Of a DNA stretch of 64,000 nucleotides, positions 42,290-50,732 are shown in pieces. A program made the position numbers and the translations under genes. The first letter of the stretch is position 1; the number at the start of each line of letters is the position of its first letter. The notes beneath the pieces are model-generated. The model saw only the letters and a program-made list of their open reading frames with translations. It had not been told where the DNA came from and did not search any database. This DNA is from Pseudomonadota bacterium (GTDB lineage: Bacteria; Pseudomonadota; Gammaproteobacteria; Steroidobacterales; Steroidobacteraceae): positions 62,001 to 126,000 of the forward strand of contig JANXUT010000025.1 in the NCBI GenBank assembly GCA_025356075.1. The letters run 5' to 3'.

Positions 42290-43234
42290 CTAGCGTCGCG
42301 CAACCTCGATCGTCACGTGCGATAGCCCCTTGAACCGGCCGAGCAAGCGCCGGTAGAAGGAAGCTTCGCGCGCGTGCGAGGTTTCGATCGAGAGGATCAC
42401 CCCAAGGTGGCCGGGTCCGAGGCGCCAGACGTGCAGGTCCGTGACCGCATCGCCATCGGCCTCGACGCTCGCGCGGATGCGCGCCGCGAGCGTCGCGTCG
42501 GGCGTCATGTCGATGAGGACGCGCCCCGTCTCGCGCAGGAGTCCCGCGGCCCACACGGCGATGACCGTGGCACCGACGATGCCCATCAGCGGATCCATCC
42601 ACACCCAGCCGAGATAGCGGCCGGCGCAGAGGCCGAGGATCGCAAACACCGACACGGCCGCATCCGCCGCCACGTGCACGAAGATTGCCCGCAGGTTGTT
42701 GTCGCGGTGGGCGCGGTGATGGACGTGATGCTCGTCGTGACCGTGTGCGTGGTCATGAGCGTGCGGGTCGTCGTGGCCATGACCGTGGTCGTGGCCGCCG
42801 CTGCTCAGCAGCCACGCGCTCAGGATATTCACCGCGAGGCCGAGCGCGGCAATCGGGATCGCCTCCGTGAAGGCGATCGGGACCGGCGTCAGTAGCCGCA
42901 TCACGGCCTCGTAGCCGATCAACAGCGCGATCAAGAGCAGCACGATCGCGTTGCTGAAGCCGCCGAGGTCGCCGAACTTGCCCGTTCCGAAGCTGAAGCG
43001 CGCGTCAGTCGCGTGCCGGCGTGCGAAGGTATACGCGAACGCGGCGATTAACATCGCCATCGCGTGCGTCGACATGTGCAGGCCGTCGGCGACGAGCGCG
43101 AGCGAGCCGAACATGAGCCCGCCGCCAAGCTCGAGCACCATCATCGCCGAGCAGAGCGCGATGACGGCCCATGCCCTGCGCTCGACGGCCGAATGCGCCG
43201 TGCCGAGAAAGACGTGCTGGTGCGAGCTGTTCAC
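42290..43234 (-). CDS. Cation diffusion facilitator (DmeF-like) with histidine-rich loop
   Basis: 314 residues from GTG 43234. Inner-membrane divalent-metal exporter. Six spans; metal-site aspartate/histidine pair in ADGLHMSTHA and second pair HVAADAA. The loop between spans 4 and 5 has about 14 histidines (GHDHGHGHDDPHAHDHAHGH). A cytosolic C-terminal domain (VTDLHVWRLGPGHLGVILSI) is intact. The HxxD-type sites plus the long His loop fit Co/Ni/Zn exporters of the DmeF group. Confidence 0.88.
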   Translation of the reverse strand: MNSSHQHVFLGTAHSAVERRAWAVIALCSAMMVLELGGGLMFGSLALVADGLHMSTHAMAMLIAAFAYTFARRHATDARFSFGTGKFGDLGGFSNAIVLLLIALLIGYEAVMRLLTPVPIAFTEAIPIAALGLAVNILSAWLLSSGGHDHGHGHDDPHAHDHAHGHDEHHVHHRAHRDNNLRAIFVHVAADAAVSVFAILGLCAGRYLGWVWMDPLMGIVGATVIAVWAAGLLRETGRVLIDMTPDATLAARIRASVEADGDAVTDLHVWRLGPGHLGVILSIETSHAREASFYRRLLGRFKGLSHVTIEVARR

Positions 43235-43411
43235 AGGACTCCCGTTCCAAAGGTCGCGAGGCGCGTCGCGCGCGTGCCCGGCGAGCGCTCGCACGCGCCG
43301 GGAGAATTCCATTGTGAGCGGTCGCCGTCGGAGGTGTCGAGCGAGGCCACCGCCGTGCTCCGCGTCGCGGGGTCGCGTAGGATACCGGGGAGCGAGGCGG
43401 ACAAATCATCC

Positions 43412-43963
43412 ATGGCAGCGCCGGATCAGACCACCGCCGTCGTGTTCATCGGCATCCTCGCCCTCCTCGGCTGGCGGATGTATGCGCGGATCCGCCGCAT
43501 GGTCGGTCGGCAGCGGTTCCGCCCGCGCCGGCCGTGGGTCACGATCACGGTGTTCCCGCTCCTCCTCCTGACACTCGGCGCGGACGTATTCACCCGTGCC
43601 GCGGGTGGCTTTGCGCTCCTCGCCGGCGTAGGAATCGGCGCGGCGCTCGGATTCTACGGCCTGCGGCTGACCAAGTTCGAGGACGCGAGCGACGGGCCGC
43701 ACTACACGCCGAACGCGCACATCGGCATCGCGCTCTCGGTCGTGCTCCTCGTCCGCATCATCTACCGGCTGACTCCCCTCATTCTGGCGGGCGGCGCCCT
43801 ACCGCCGCCCGAGCAGATGGCAAGGACCCCGCTCACCCTCGCAATCGTCGGGACGCTGGCCGGCTATTACGTGACCTACGCGGTCGGCCTTCTGAGGTGG
43901 AGCCGTTCCCTCCGTGGTCCCGGAGCACCGCCCGCGGGAAGCCCGTCCGGCCCCCCGGGATGA
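43412..43963 (+). CDS. CcdC/DUF1453-like membrane protein
   Basis: 183 residues from ATG 43412; the open frame upstream is antisense to the CDF gene and should not be included. Four spans; the middle reads GFYGLRLTKFEDASDGPHYTP then NAHIGIALSVVLLVRIIYRL, the pattern of DUF1453/CcdC-like proteins with unknown function. Proline-rich C-terminal tail. Confidence 0.72.
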   Translation: MAAPDQTTAVVFIGILALLGWRMYARIRRMVGRQRFRPRRPWVTITVFPLLLLTLGADVFTRAAGGFALLAGVGIGAALGFYGLRLTKFEDASDGPHYTPNAHIGIALSVVLLVRIIYRLTPLILAGGALPPPEQMARTPLTLAIVGTLAGYYVTYAVGLLRWSRSLRGPGAPPAGSPSGPPG

Positions 43964-44304
43964 CCGCGACCACCGGGTCCGGCTAGGAGCGACCATCGCA
44001 ATCCCGGCCGGCAGTGTCCTCGGAACCCGGCCATCGGGCCCGCCCCGGTCCGTCGGGCGCCGGGCCTGGCGCCCCCGTAGGACTCCTCCGACACGCTGCA
44101 ACAATGCTGCGTCGCACTTTGAGCGTCAGCTCTCGCCGTTGCAGATTTCCACTCAAGTTCCTACGGTATCGGGCGATCTCGTGAGGGAAGCGGAGGACAC
44201 CCGGGACCCGGTTGCGTGCCGGTCTCTCCGCCCATCCAGGGGCCTCAACTACTGGTGACCTGAGCCCGGAAAACTTTCAGCCGAGCGTTCAATCGATACA
44301 CACC
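43964..44304. other. Leader region of the signalling cassette
   Basis: About 340 bases with no convincing gene. The notable element is a sigma-28-like promoter at 44153-44179. The stretch before it has short GC-rich repeats (GGGCCCGCCC-type) of no clear meaning. Confidence 0.45.
44153..44179 (+). promoter_or_regulatory. FliA (sigma-28)-like promoter of the signalling cassette
   Basis: TCAAGTTC (44153-44160), 11-base spacer, GGCGATCT (44172-44179). Compare the usual TAAAGTTT-N11-GCCGATAA: six of eight and five of eight positions match and the spacing is exact. Flagellar-class control would fit a cassette that ends in a c-di-GMP enzyme. Confidence 0.5.
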
Positions 44305-45411
44305 ATGGAAAGGCGTATCAGTGGGTTGCCGTGGCGCGCGCTCCTCTCGCGCGGCGCCGTCACGTTCCTCGCCCTCGCGCTCGGGGTGTCGGTCACCAAC
44401 GGCGCGACCGCAACCGGCAGCCCGCTCGCGCCGCGCGTGCGTTTTACGCTGCGGGTCGGCTACCAGCCCTACTTCGCCGAAGCGTGGTCGGGGGTCCTCG
44501 TGCGCGCGCTCAAGCTGCACTCGCAGCACCTGCCACGCGACGTCGCGGTCGAGTTCAAGGTCGGCATGACCGGCGCCGGCTCGTTGATAGCGGCATTGCG
44601 TCACGGCGAGGTTGACCTCGCCTACCTCGGCCTCGCACCGACGCTCTCGGTCACGCAGGACCTGGCGCAGGGCGATTTCCGGATCCTCGCCGTCTCCTCC
44701 GTCAGTAAGCGGCTCTGCAACGTGATCCTCGCGCAGCCCGGGACAGCGACGGCCTCGCCCGATGCAGCCATGCGGTGGCTGGATGGCCGGGCGGTCGCTG
44801 TCGCCGACGGCACGTGTGCCGACTTCTTCCTCGCCAGCGTGCTCGAGCGCGCCCACGCGCACCCAGCACGCGTCTTGAACCAGAGCATCGACGTCCTCGC
44901 GACGTCGTTTCGGCAACAGAAGGTCGATGCCGTCGCCGTGTGGGAGCCGATGGCGAGCGAACTCGTCCGCACGGCCGGGGCAGTTCGCCTCATCGACGGG
45001 GACATGGTCGGCGAGTCGAGCGCGACGTTCATCGTGGTCAGCGCAGCGCTGCTGAACGACCACCCTGACGTCGTCCGCGGCTGGCTCGAGGCCGAGCGTG
45101 CCGCGCAGCACGTGCTGGAAACCTCGAGCGTCGCCTCGCTGCCGTTCGATGCGCTCGCACGCGAGGTCGGCGACTTGTCCAAGGAGACGCTGCGCGCCGC
45201 CTGGGCCGGCCGCCCGGGTCGCACGACGTGGCAGCTGCCCGCCGAATTCCCATTCGTCGTGACTGCCGAGGTAGAAGCGCTCCTTTCGCGCTCGGCCGAA
45301 CGGATGGCGCGCCGCGGTCGGTTGGCCTCGCCGGCGCTGCGCCGCGGCTCCGTCGCCGACGCGGCCGCACGCTCGCTGCTCGCCGGGGTCGCGCCTCGGA
45401 GCGGCCGATGA
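44305..45411 (+). CDS. Periplasmic ABC-type substrate-binding protein (NMT1/SsuA-like), orphan
   Basis: 368 residues from ATG 44305; the frame is open to 44212. Signal peptide (GAVTFLALALGVSVTNGATA), then FTLRVGYQPYFAEAWSGVLV, EFKVGMTGAGSLIAALRHGEVDLAYLG, VAVADGTCADFFLASVLER and VDAVAVWEPMASELV, the pattern of nitrate/sulfonate/taurine binding proteins. No permease or ATPase gene is nearby; instead its stop overlaps the histidine-kinase start (ATGA). It therefore likely serves as a sensor module feeding the kinase. Confidence 0.87.
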   Translation: MERRISGLPWRALLSRGAVTFLALALGVSVTNGATATGSPLAPRVRFTLRVGYQPYFAEAWSGVLVRALKLHSQHLPRDVAVEFKVGMTGAGSLIAALRHGEVDLAYLGLAPTLSVTQDLAQGDFRILAVSSVSKRLCNVILAQPGTATASPDAAMRWLDGRAVAVADGTCADFFLASVLERAHAHPARVLNQSIDVLATSFRQQKVDAVAVWEPMASELVRTAGAVRLIDGDMVGESSATFIVVSAALLNDHPDVVRGWLEAERAAQHVLETSSVASLPFDALAREVGDLSKETLRAAWAGRPGRTTWQLPAEFPFVVTAEVEALLSRSAERMARRGRLASPALRRGSVADAAARSLLAGVAPRSGR

Positions 45412-47228
45412 AGACGCTCTCCGAGGCGTGGTTCCTGCCGACGCCCGACAAACGTGTCCGCCGCTGGAAGCCAGAAAACGCCGTCATGATCGCTGTCGGC
45501 GGTGCCGTCGCGCTGATACTGGTCCTCGGGGTGCTAGGCGCACGCGCGCTCGAGCATTCGACCTCGCTCGCCGCGCAGGTGGCGCACGCCTACCAGGTCA
45601 TCCGCCAGGTTGATCACGCATCGACCGGGATGGCGGTGGTGGCCTCAAGCATCCAGACCTACGTTCTGTCCGGCGACGAGACGTTGCTCCGCGTGCGTGA
45701 GCAGGCCCTGTCGGAGGCCGAGTCGAGCCTGCGCAACCTGCAGGAGCTGACCGTCGACGATCCCGTGCAACAGGCGCAGGTCGCCGACCTGCGCAGCCTG
45801 ACGACGCTCAGGATTGCGGCCGGCAACTCCGTCATCGTCGCCCGGCAGACCGGCGGTTTCGCCGAAGCGCAAGCGCTGATCAAGACCCTGCGCGGCGAGA
45901 AGCTACTCGAGCGCGTGCGGGCACAAGAGGCAGCGATCGTGCGCGAGGAGGAACGCCTGCTCGGCGAGCGTCAGCAACGCGAGCTCGATGGCCGCCACAA
46001 CGTGGTGCTGCTCGGCGGCGCACTGTTGCTTGTCGTCTTTCTCGTCGTCGGGTTCGGCCTCGGCTGGCTGCGTCGCGAACTGGAGGCGCGCCGTCGCCTG
46101 GCGCGCTCGCTCGAGGCGCAGCAGCGCTTCCTCCAATCGGTGTTTGAGCACCTGCCCGCGTTGATCGTCATCAAGGATCCGGCGAGCCTGCGTTTCGTCG
46201 TTCTCAACGAGGCGACGCGGGCCTGGTTCGGCGTGCCGCGGGAGCAACTGATCGGCCATACAGCCCACGACTTGCTGCCGCCGGAGGAGGCCGAGGCCGT
46301 CGAGGCGACCGACCGGCTGGCGCTGCAGCAGCACGGGGTACTCGATCTCTCCGTCAACCAGCGGTCATCGCCGCACACGCCCGGGTCGATCTTCCGGACG
46401 CAAAAGCTCGCGGTGCGCGACGCCGACGGGCGCGCAATGTTCCTCGTCTGCATCTCGACCGACATCTCGGCACGCGTCGCCGATGAAGCACGCATCCGCG
46501 CCCTCAACGAGAGCCTCGAGGCGCAGAAGACTGCACTCGAGGCCGCCAATCGCGAGCTGGAGAGCTTCTCCTACAGCGTGTCGCACGACCTGCGCGCTCC
46601 ACTGCGCGCCATCGATGGCTTCTCGCTGATGCTGCTCGAGGACTACGGCGCAAAGCTCGAACCCGAGGCGCAGCGTTACCTCGCCACGATCCGCGCCGGC
46701 AGCCAGCGCATGGGCCAGCTGATCGACGATCTGCTCGCGTTCTCGCGCCTCGGCCGCCAGTCGCTCAAGCACGTCAACGTCGACATGGAGCACCTGGTCG
46801 GCGTGGCGCTGCCGGAGGCGCTGACCGAGGCCACCGGCAGGATGCCTGTGATCAGCGTCAATCCGCTGCCAACGTCCCGTGGCGACCCGGTGTTGCTGCA
46901 ACACGTGTGGAGCAACCTGCTCGCGAACGCGGTCAAGTACTCGAGCCGTGTCGAGGCACCCGAGATCACTGTCGGTGCCTCGCGGGACGGCGACGAGGTC
47001 GTCTATTTCGTGCGTGACAACGGCGCGGGCTTCGACATGCAGTACGCCCACAAGCTGTTCGGCGTCTTCCAGCGCCTGCACGGCCAGGAGGAGTTCCCGG
47101 GAACGGGCGTCGGACTTGCGATCGTCCACCGCATCGTCACGCGGCACGGCGGCCGCGTCTGGGCGGAAAGCGTTCCGGGCCGCGGTGCCACGTTCTACTT
47201 CACGCTGCCGGGAGCATGCGCGACATGA
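45408..47228 (+). CDS. CHASE3-like/PAS hybrid-less sensor histidine kinase
   Basis: 606 residues from ATG 45408. Span 1 at about 25-48, periplasmic all-helical CHASE3-like domain (about 50-200; helices with QTYVLSGDETLLRVREQAL), span 2 at about 203-223, PAS domain (about 240-365), coiled coil, HisKA with the phospho-accepting histidine in SYSVSHDLRAPLRAIDGF (about residue 390), and HATPase (SNLLANAVKYSSR, DNGAGFD, GTGVGLAIVHRIV). Class resembles bacteriophytochrome-type kinases. Overlaps the preceding binding-protein gene and the next regulator gene. Confidence 0.92.
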   Translation: MKTLSEAWFLPTPDKRVRRWKPENAVMIAVGGAVALILVLGVLGARALEHSTSLAAQVAHAYQVIRQVDHASTGMAVVASSIQTYVLSGDETLLRVREQALSEAESSLRNLQELTVDDPVQQAQVADLRSLTTLRIAAGNSVIVARQTGGFAEAQALIKTLRGEKLLERVRAQEAAIVREEERLLGERQQRELDGRHNVVLLGGALLLVVFLVVGFGLGWLRRELEARRRLARSLEAQQRFLQSVFEHLPALIVIKDPASLRFVVLNEATRAWFGVPREQLIGHTAHDLLPPEEAEAVEATDRLALQQHGVLDLSVNQRSSPHTPGSIFRTQKLAVRDADGRAMFLVCISTDISARVADEARIRALNESLEAQKTALEAANRELESFSYSVSHDLRAPLRAIDGFSLMLLEDYGAKLEPEAQRYLATIRAGSQRMGQLIDDLLAFSRLGRQSLKHVNVDMEHLVGVALPEALTEATGRMPVISVNPLPTSRGDPVLLQHVWSNLLANAVKYSSRVEAPEITVGASRDGDEVVYFVRDNGAGFDMQYAHKLFGVFQRLHGQEEFPGTGVGLAIVHRIVTRHGGRVWAESVPGRGATFYFTLPGACAT

Positions 47229-47674
47229 ACGAGTGCCGGCCAGTTGACATCCTCTACGCCGAGGACAGTGCGACCGACGCGGAAGTGACCTTGCGTGCAC
47301 TTCGCAAGGTCAACCTCGGCAACAACCTGATCTGGGTCAAGGACGGGCAGGAAGCACTCGATGTCCTGCATGGCCGCGGTGGCTACGCCGGTCAGCCACT
47401 CGCCGCGCCGCGCCTCGCGCTCCTCGACCTCAAGATGCCGAAGGTGGATGGCCTCGAGGTGCTGAAGGAGATCCGCGCGACGGAGAGCCTGCGTCGGCTG
47501 CCGGTCGTGATGCTGACCTCGAGCGCGGAGGAAGCGGACCTCGTCAGGAGCTACCAGCTTGGCGTCAACAGCTACATCGTGAAGCCGGTCGACTTCACGC
47601 GACTGTCGGACGAGGTGGCGCGGCTCGGTTACTACTGGGTGCTGATGAATCGCCAGCCGGGGATGGGGAGCTGA
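47225..47674 (+). CDS. Single-domain response regulator (Rcp1-like)
   Basis: 149 residues from ATG 47225 (ATG at 47216 is also in frame). Receiver fold: LYAEDSATDAEVTLRAL, phospho-accepting aspartate in LLDLKMPKVDG, TSS in VVMLTSSAEEADL and lysine in YIVKPVDFT. No output domain, so it is a phosphate shuttle or protein partner. Starts in the last codons of the kinase gene and ends two bases before the following gene. Confidence 0.93.
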   Translation: MNECRPVDILYAEDSATDAEVTLRALRKVNLGNNLIWVKDGQEALDVLHGRGGYAGQPLAAPRLALLDLKMPKVDGLEVLKEIRATESLRRLPVVMLTSSAEEADLVRSYQLGVNSYIVKPVDFTRLSDEVARLGYYWVLMNRQPGMGS

Positions 47675-47676
47675 TC

Positions 47677-50316
47677 GTGCCGACTCCAATGCGCCTCTTG
47701 TTCGTCGAGGACGTGCAGACCGAGGTGGCACTGGCGGTCCGCCAGTTCACGCGCCACGGCGTACCGTGCGAGTGGCGCCGCGTCGAGACGGAACCGGACC
47801 TGCGCAGGCAGATCGCCGAATTCCAGCCACACGTGGTCCTGTCCGACTTCAGCATGCCGCATCTCGATGGCTGGACGGCGCTCGCCTGCGTGCGCGAGAT
47901 CGACCCGAACCTGCCGTTCGTCTTCGTCTCCGGAACCATCGGCGAGGAAGGCGCGATCCAGGCGCTCAGGCGCGGCGCGATGGACTACGTGCTCAAGGGG
48001 AACCTCGCCCGGCTCGTGCCCGCCGTGCAGCGGGCCCAGCGCGAGGTCGAGGTGCGGCGCGAGCAGCAGCGCGCGGTGCAGCAGCTCGAGGACATAGTCG
48101 GGACCTCGCAGGACTGGATCTGGGAACTCGATGCCGGTCGCCGTATCGTGTTCTCGAGCCCGGCGGTCGAAGTGACGCTCGGCCGGCGGGCGCAGGAAAT
48201 CCTGAACGCCAACATCCGCGACCTCCTTTCGCCCGATCAGTACCGGCAGATCGAGGCGGAACTCGGCGCGCTCGGCCCCGAACATCGCACCGGTAGGTTC
48301 CTGACGCAGTTCAGCGCGCACGACGGCGCGCGGCGCTGGTTGGAGACCAACGTATTCGCGGTCGTCGACGCGGCCGGCGCCGTTACGGGCTATCGCGGCG
48401 CAAGCCGCGACGTGACCGAGCGCGAGCAGCAGCAGCGGCGGATCCAGTACCTCACCCGCATCGTGCAGATGGTGAGCGGCGTGAACGGCGCGCTCGTTCG
48501 GCTGCGCGACCGCGAGGAGCTGCTCGAGGAGAGCTGCCGGATAGCCGTCAGCGTCGGCGGCTACGTCACGGCGGCCGTGTTCCTGGTCGAGCAAGGCGCG
48601 CGACTGCGGGTCGCTGCCGTCGCCGGTCGCTGCCCGCTGGTCGTCGGGTCGGTCCTGCCACTCGACGGTGGCGCCGCGGGCGACCTCACCATCTCGGCGC
48701 GCGCCGCCCTCGAGGGGAAGCCCGTCGTCGTCCGCGACATCGCGGATCCCTCGGTGGCCGATGCGAGCCGCGCGATCGCCGATGCCAGCGTGCAGGCGGT
48801 CGTCGCGTTGCCGCTCTTCGTCGACCGAACCGTGGTCGGCGTCCTGACGCTCGGCGCCGATACGGACGGGCCGCTCGATGAGCGCGAGCTACAGCTGCTG
48901 CAGGAGCTCGCTGCCAACCTGTCCTTCGCGCTCCAGTACCTCGAGCGCCAGAACGCCGTTCACTTCCTGTCGTACTTCGACCCGCTGACCGGGCTCGCCA
49001 AGCGGGCCCTCTTCTGCGATCGCCTCGGCCAGCGACTGGCGCGGCGGGTCGGCCCTGAACCGCGTCCCTCGGTCGTCGTACTCGACGTCGAGCGGTTGGG
49101 GCTCGTCAACGACTCGGCTGGCAGGCACGTCGGCGATGGCCTCCTGCAGCGCGTTGCCGATCGCCTGCGCCGGCAAGTCGACTACTCCGAATGCGTCGCG
49201 AACCTGGGTGGCGGCACCTTTGCGCTGGTGCTACCGCTGCTCGGTTCGCCGGAGCAGGCATTTTCGCTGTTGCACGAGCGGATCTCGCGTCTGTTCACGA
49301 AGCCCTTCGGGATCGAGGGGCACACGATCCGCGCCTCGGCGCGCTGCGGCATCGCGCGCTTCCCGGAGGATGGCGACACGTCCTCGGCACTCCTCGAGAA
49401 CGCGGAAGCCGCGCTCAAGAGTGCGAAGACCATCGGCGAGCGCTTCGTCCCGTACCAGCTGCAGATGCACCGCGGCCAGGACGAGCGGCTCGCACTCGAG
49501 CAGCGCCTCCGGGTCGCGATCGAGGAGAAGCAGTTCGTCCTCCACTACCAGCCGCAGGTCGACATCGGCAGCGGCCGGATCGTCGCGCTCGAGGCGCTGC
49601 TGCGCTGGAACGAGCCGGGCCGCGGCCTCGTCGCGCCCGGGCAGTTCCTGCCGGTGCTCGAGGCGACGCACCTGATCACCGAGGTCGGCGACTGGGTCAT
49701 CGAGCAGGCGCTCGAGGACCTGCGCAAGTGGGCGGCGGCAGCGCTGCCCGTGCGCGTCGCAGTCAACGTCTCGCCCTGGCAGCTCAGGCAGCGCGACTTC
49801 GCCGAGCGGGTGCTGGCGCGGATCGGGCCGGCCGTCAACCGCGGCCGCAGCGGACTCGACCTCGAGATCACCGAGAGCGGGCTCCTCCAGGATCCGGACG
49901 ATGCTCTCGCCAAGCTCTCGCTCTTGCGCGCCGCGGGTGTTGGCGTCGCGATCGATGACTTTGGCACGGGCTACTCGTCGCTGAGCCGACTGTCGCTGCT
50001 CCCGGTCGATACGCTGAAGATCGACCGGTCGTTCGTCTCGGGGCTGCCGGCGGACCCCGCCTCGGTCGCGCTCGTCTCGACGGTGATCGCGCTCGCCCGC
50101 GCCTTCACGCTCGTGACCGTGGCCGAGGGCGTCGAGACGACCGATCAGCTGCAGGTGCTGCGGGAACTTGGCTGCCAGCAGTCGCAGGGCTACCTGCACA
50201 GCCGGCCGCAACCCGCCGCCGTGATCACGCTACTGCTCGAGCAGGCGCGCGGCGAACGGCTGGATCTCGGCACCGAGCCGCAGGCCCTCGGACTCGCCGG
50301 TTCCAAAGGCGTGTAG
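47677..50316 (+). CDS. REC-PAS-GAF-GGDEF-EAL cyclic-di-GMP signalling protein
   Basis: 879 residues from GTG 47677 (GGGGAG seven bases upstream). Domains: receiver about 5-120 with aspartate 57 in VLSDFSMPHLDG; PAS about 140-260 (IVGTSQDWIWELDAGRR); GAF about 265-415; GGDEF about 425-595, where the signature is LGGGTFAL, so the active-site acidic pair is lost; EAL about 605-865 with EALLRWNEP, ITESGLL, IDDFGTGYSSLSRLSLLP and TVAEGVET all intact. Predicted to be a phosphodiesterase whose activity is set by phosphorylation of the receiver and by a possible GAF ligand. Confidence 0.93.
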   Translation: MPTPMRLLFVEDVQTEVALAVRQFTRHGVPCEWRRVETEPDLRRQIAEFQPHVVLSDFSMPHLDGWTALACVREIDPNLPFVFVSGTIGEEGAIQALRRGAMDYVLKGNLARLVPAVQRAQREVEVRREQQRAVQQLEDIVGTSQDWIWELDAGRRIVFSSPAVEVTLGRRAQEILNANIRDLLSPDQYRQIEAELGALGPEHRTGRFLTQFSAHDGARRWLETNVFAVVDAAGAVTGYRGASRDVTEREQQQRRIQYLTRIVQMVSGVNGALVRLRDREELLEESCRIAVSVGGYVTAAVFLVEQGARLRVAAVAGRCPLVVGSVLPLDGGAAGDLTISARAALEGKPVVVRDIADPSVADASRAIADASVQAVVALPLFVDRTVVGVLTLGADTDGPLDERELQLLQELAANLSFALQYLERQNAVHFLSYFDPLTGLAKRALFCDRLGQRLARRVGPEPRPSVVVLDVERLGLVNDSAGRHVGDGLLQRVADRLRRQVDYSECVANLGGGTFALVLPLLGSPEQAFSLLHERISRLFTKPFGIEGHTIRASARCGIARFPEDGDTSSALLENAEAALKSAKTIGERFVPYQLQMHRGQDERLALEQRLRVAIEEKQFVLHYQPQVDIGSGRIVALEALLRWNEPGRGLVAPGQFLPVLEATHLITEVGDWVIEQALEDLRKWAAAALPVRVAVNVSPWQLRQRDFAERVLARIGPAVNRGRSGLDLEITESGLLQDPDDALAKLSLLRAAGVGVAIDDFGTGYSSLSRLSLLPVDTLKIDRSFVSGLPADPASVALVSTVIALARAFTLVTVAEGVETTDQLQVLRELGCQQSQGYLHSRPQPAAVITLLLEQARGERLDLGTEPQALGLAGSKGV

Positions 50317-50732
50317 GCGCTGACGCTCACCGCCCGGGGTTTGTTCCGATCGGTGTCCCGCTGTTTGTCCCCAAGCGCAGTGGATATCTATAGGTACTAG
50401 AGGAGAACTACAGGGGCCCTCTGCAAGTCATTGAGCGGGCTATCAAAAACCGCGTCGTCGCGGAGAGATTCGACGCCTGGGCGGTAGAGATGGCACGAAG
50501 GTGCGAGCGAGATGCGATGCTGATCCGTGAGCGATGCGGCGCACGAGGCGGGTTGGCGGCGCTACCCTGATCGATAAAGATATCTAGAAACAACGACTTA
50601 ACGTCGCTGCGTGAGAGATGCGACGCCCCTCCCCTACCCCCTCGAAAGTCACTGAAATTCAGCGGGTTTTCGCATCGCCAAGCCGCCGCACGCCGAAAAA
50701 AGCGTGAGAGTTGTAACGCGGGAATTGCGCGT
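50317..50732. other. Intergenic region between the c-di-GMP gene and repA
   Basis: About 415 bases, less GC-rich than its surroundings. GATATCTA occurs twice (50383-50390 and 50579-50586). The repA stop lies on the minus strand at its right edge. No iteron series, gene or strong terminator was found, so an origin here is possible but unsupported. Confidence 0.35.

Noticed and set aside
43064-43411. N-terminal extension of the CcdC-like gene
   Set aside because: This part is antisense to the CDF transporter gene and lacks any membrane or domain pattern; the ATG at 43412 begins the real protein.
50317-50732. Iteron array upstream of the c-di-GMP/repA junction
   Set aside because: Only GATATCTA is repeated, twice and 190 bases apart; not an iteron series.
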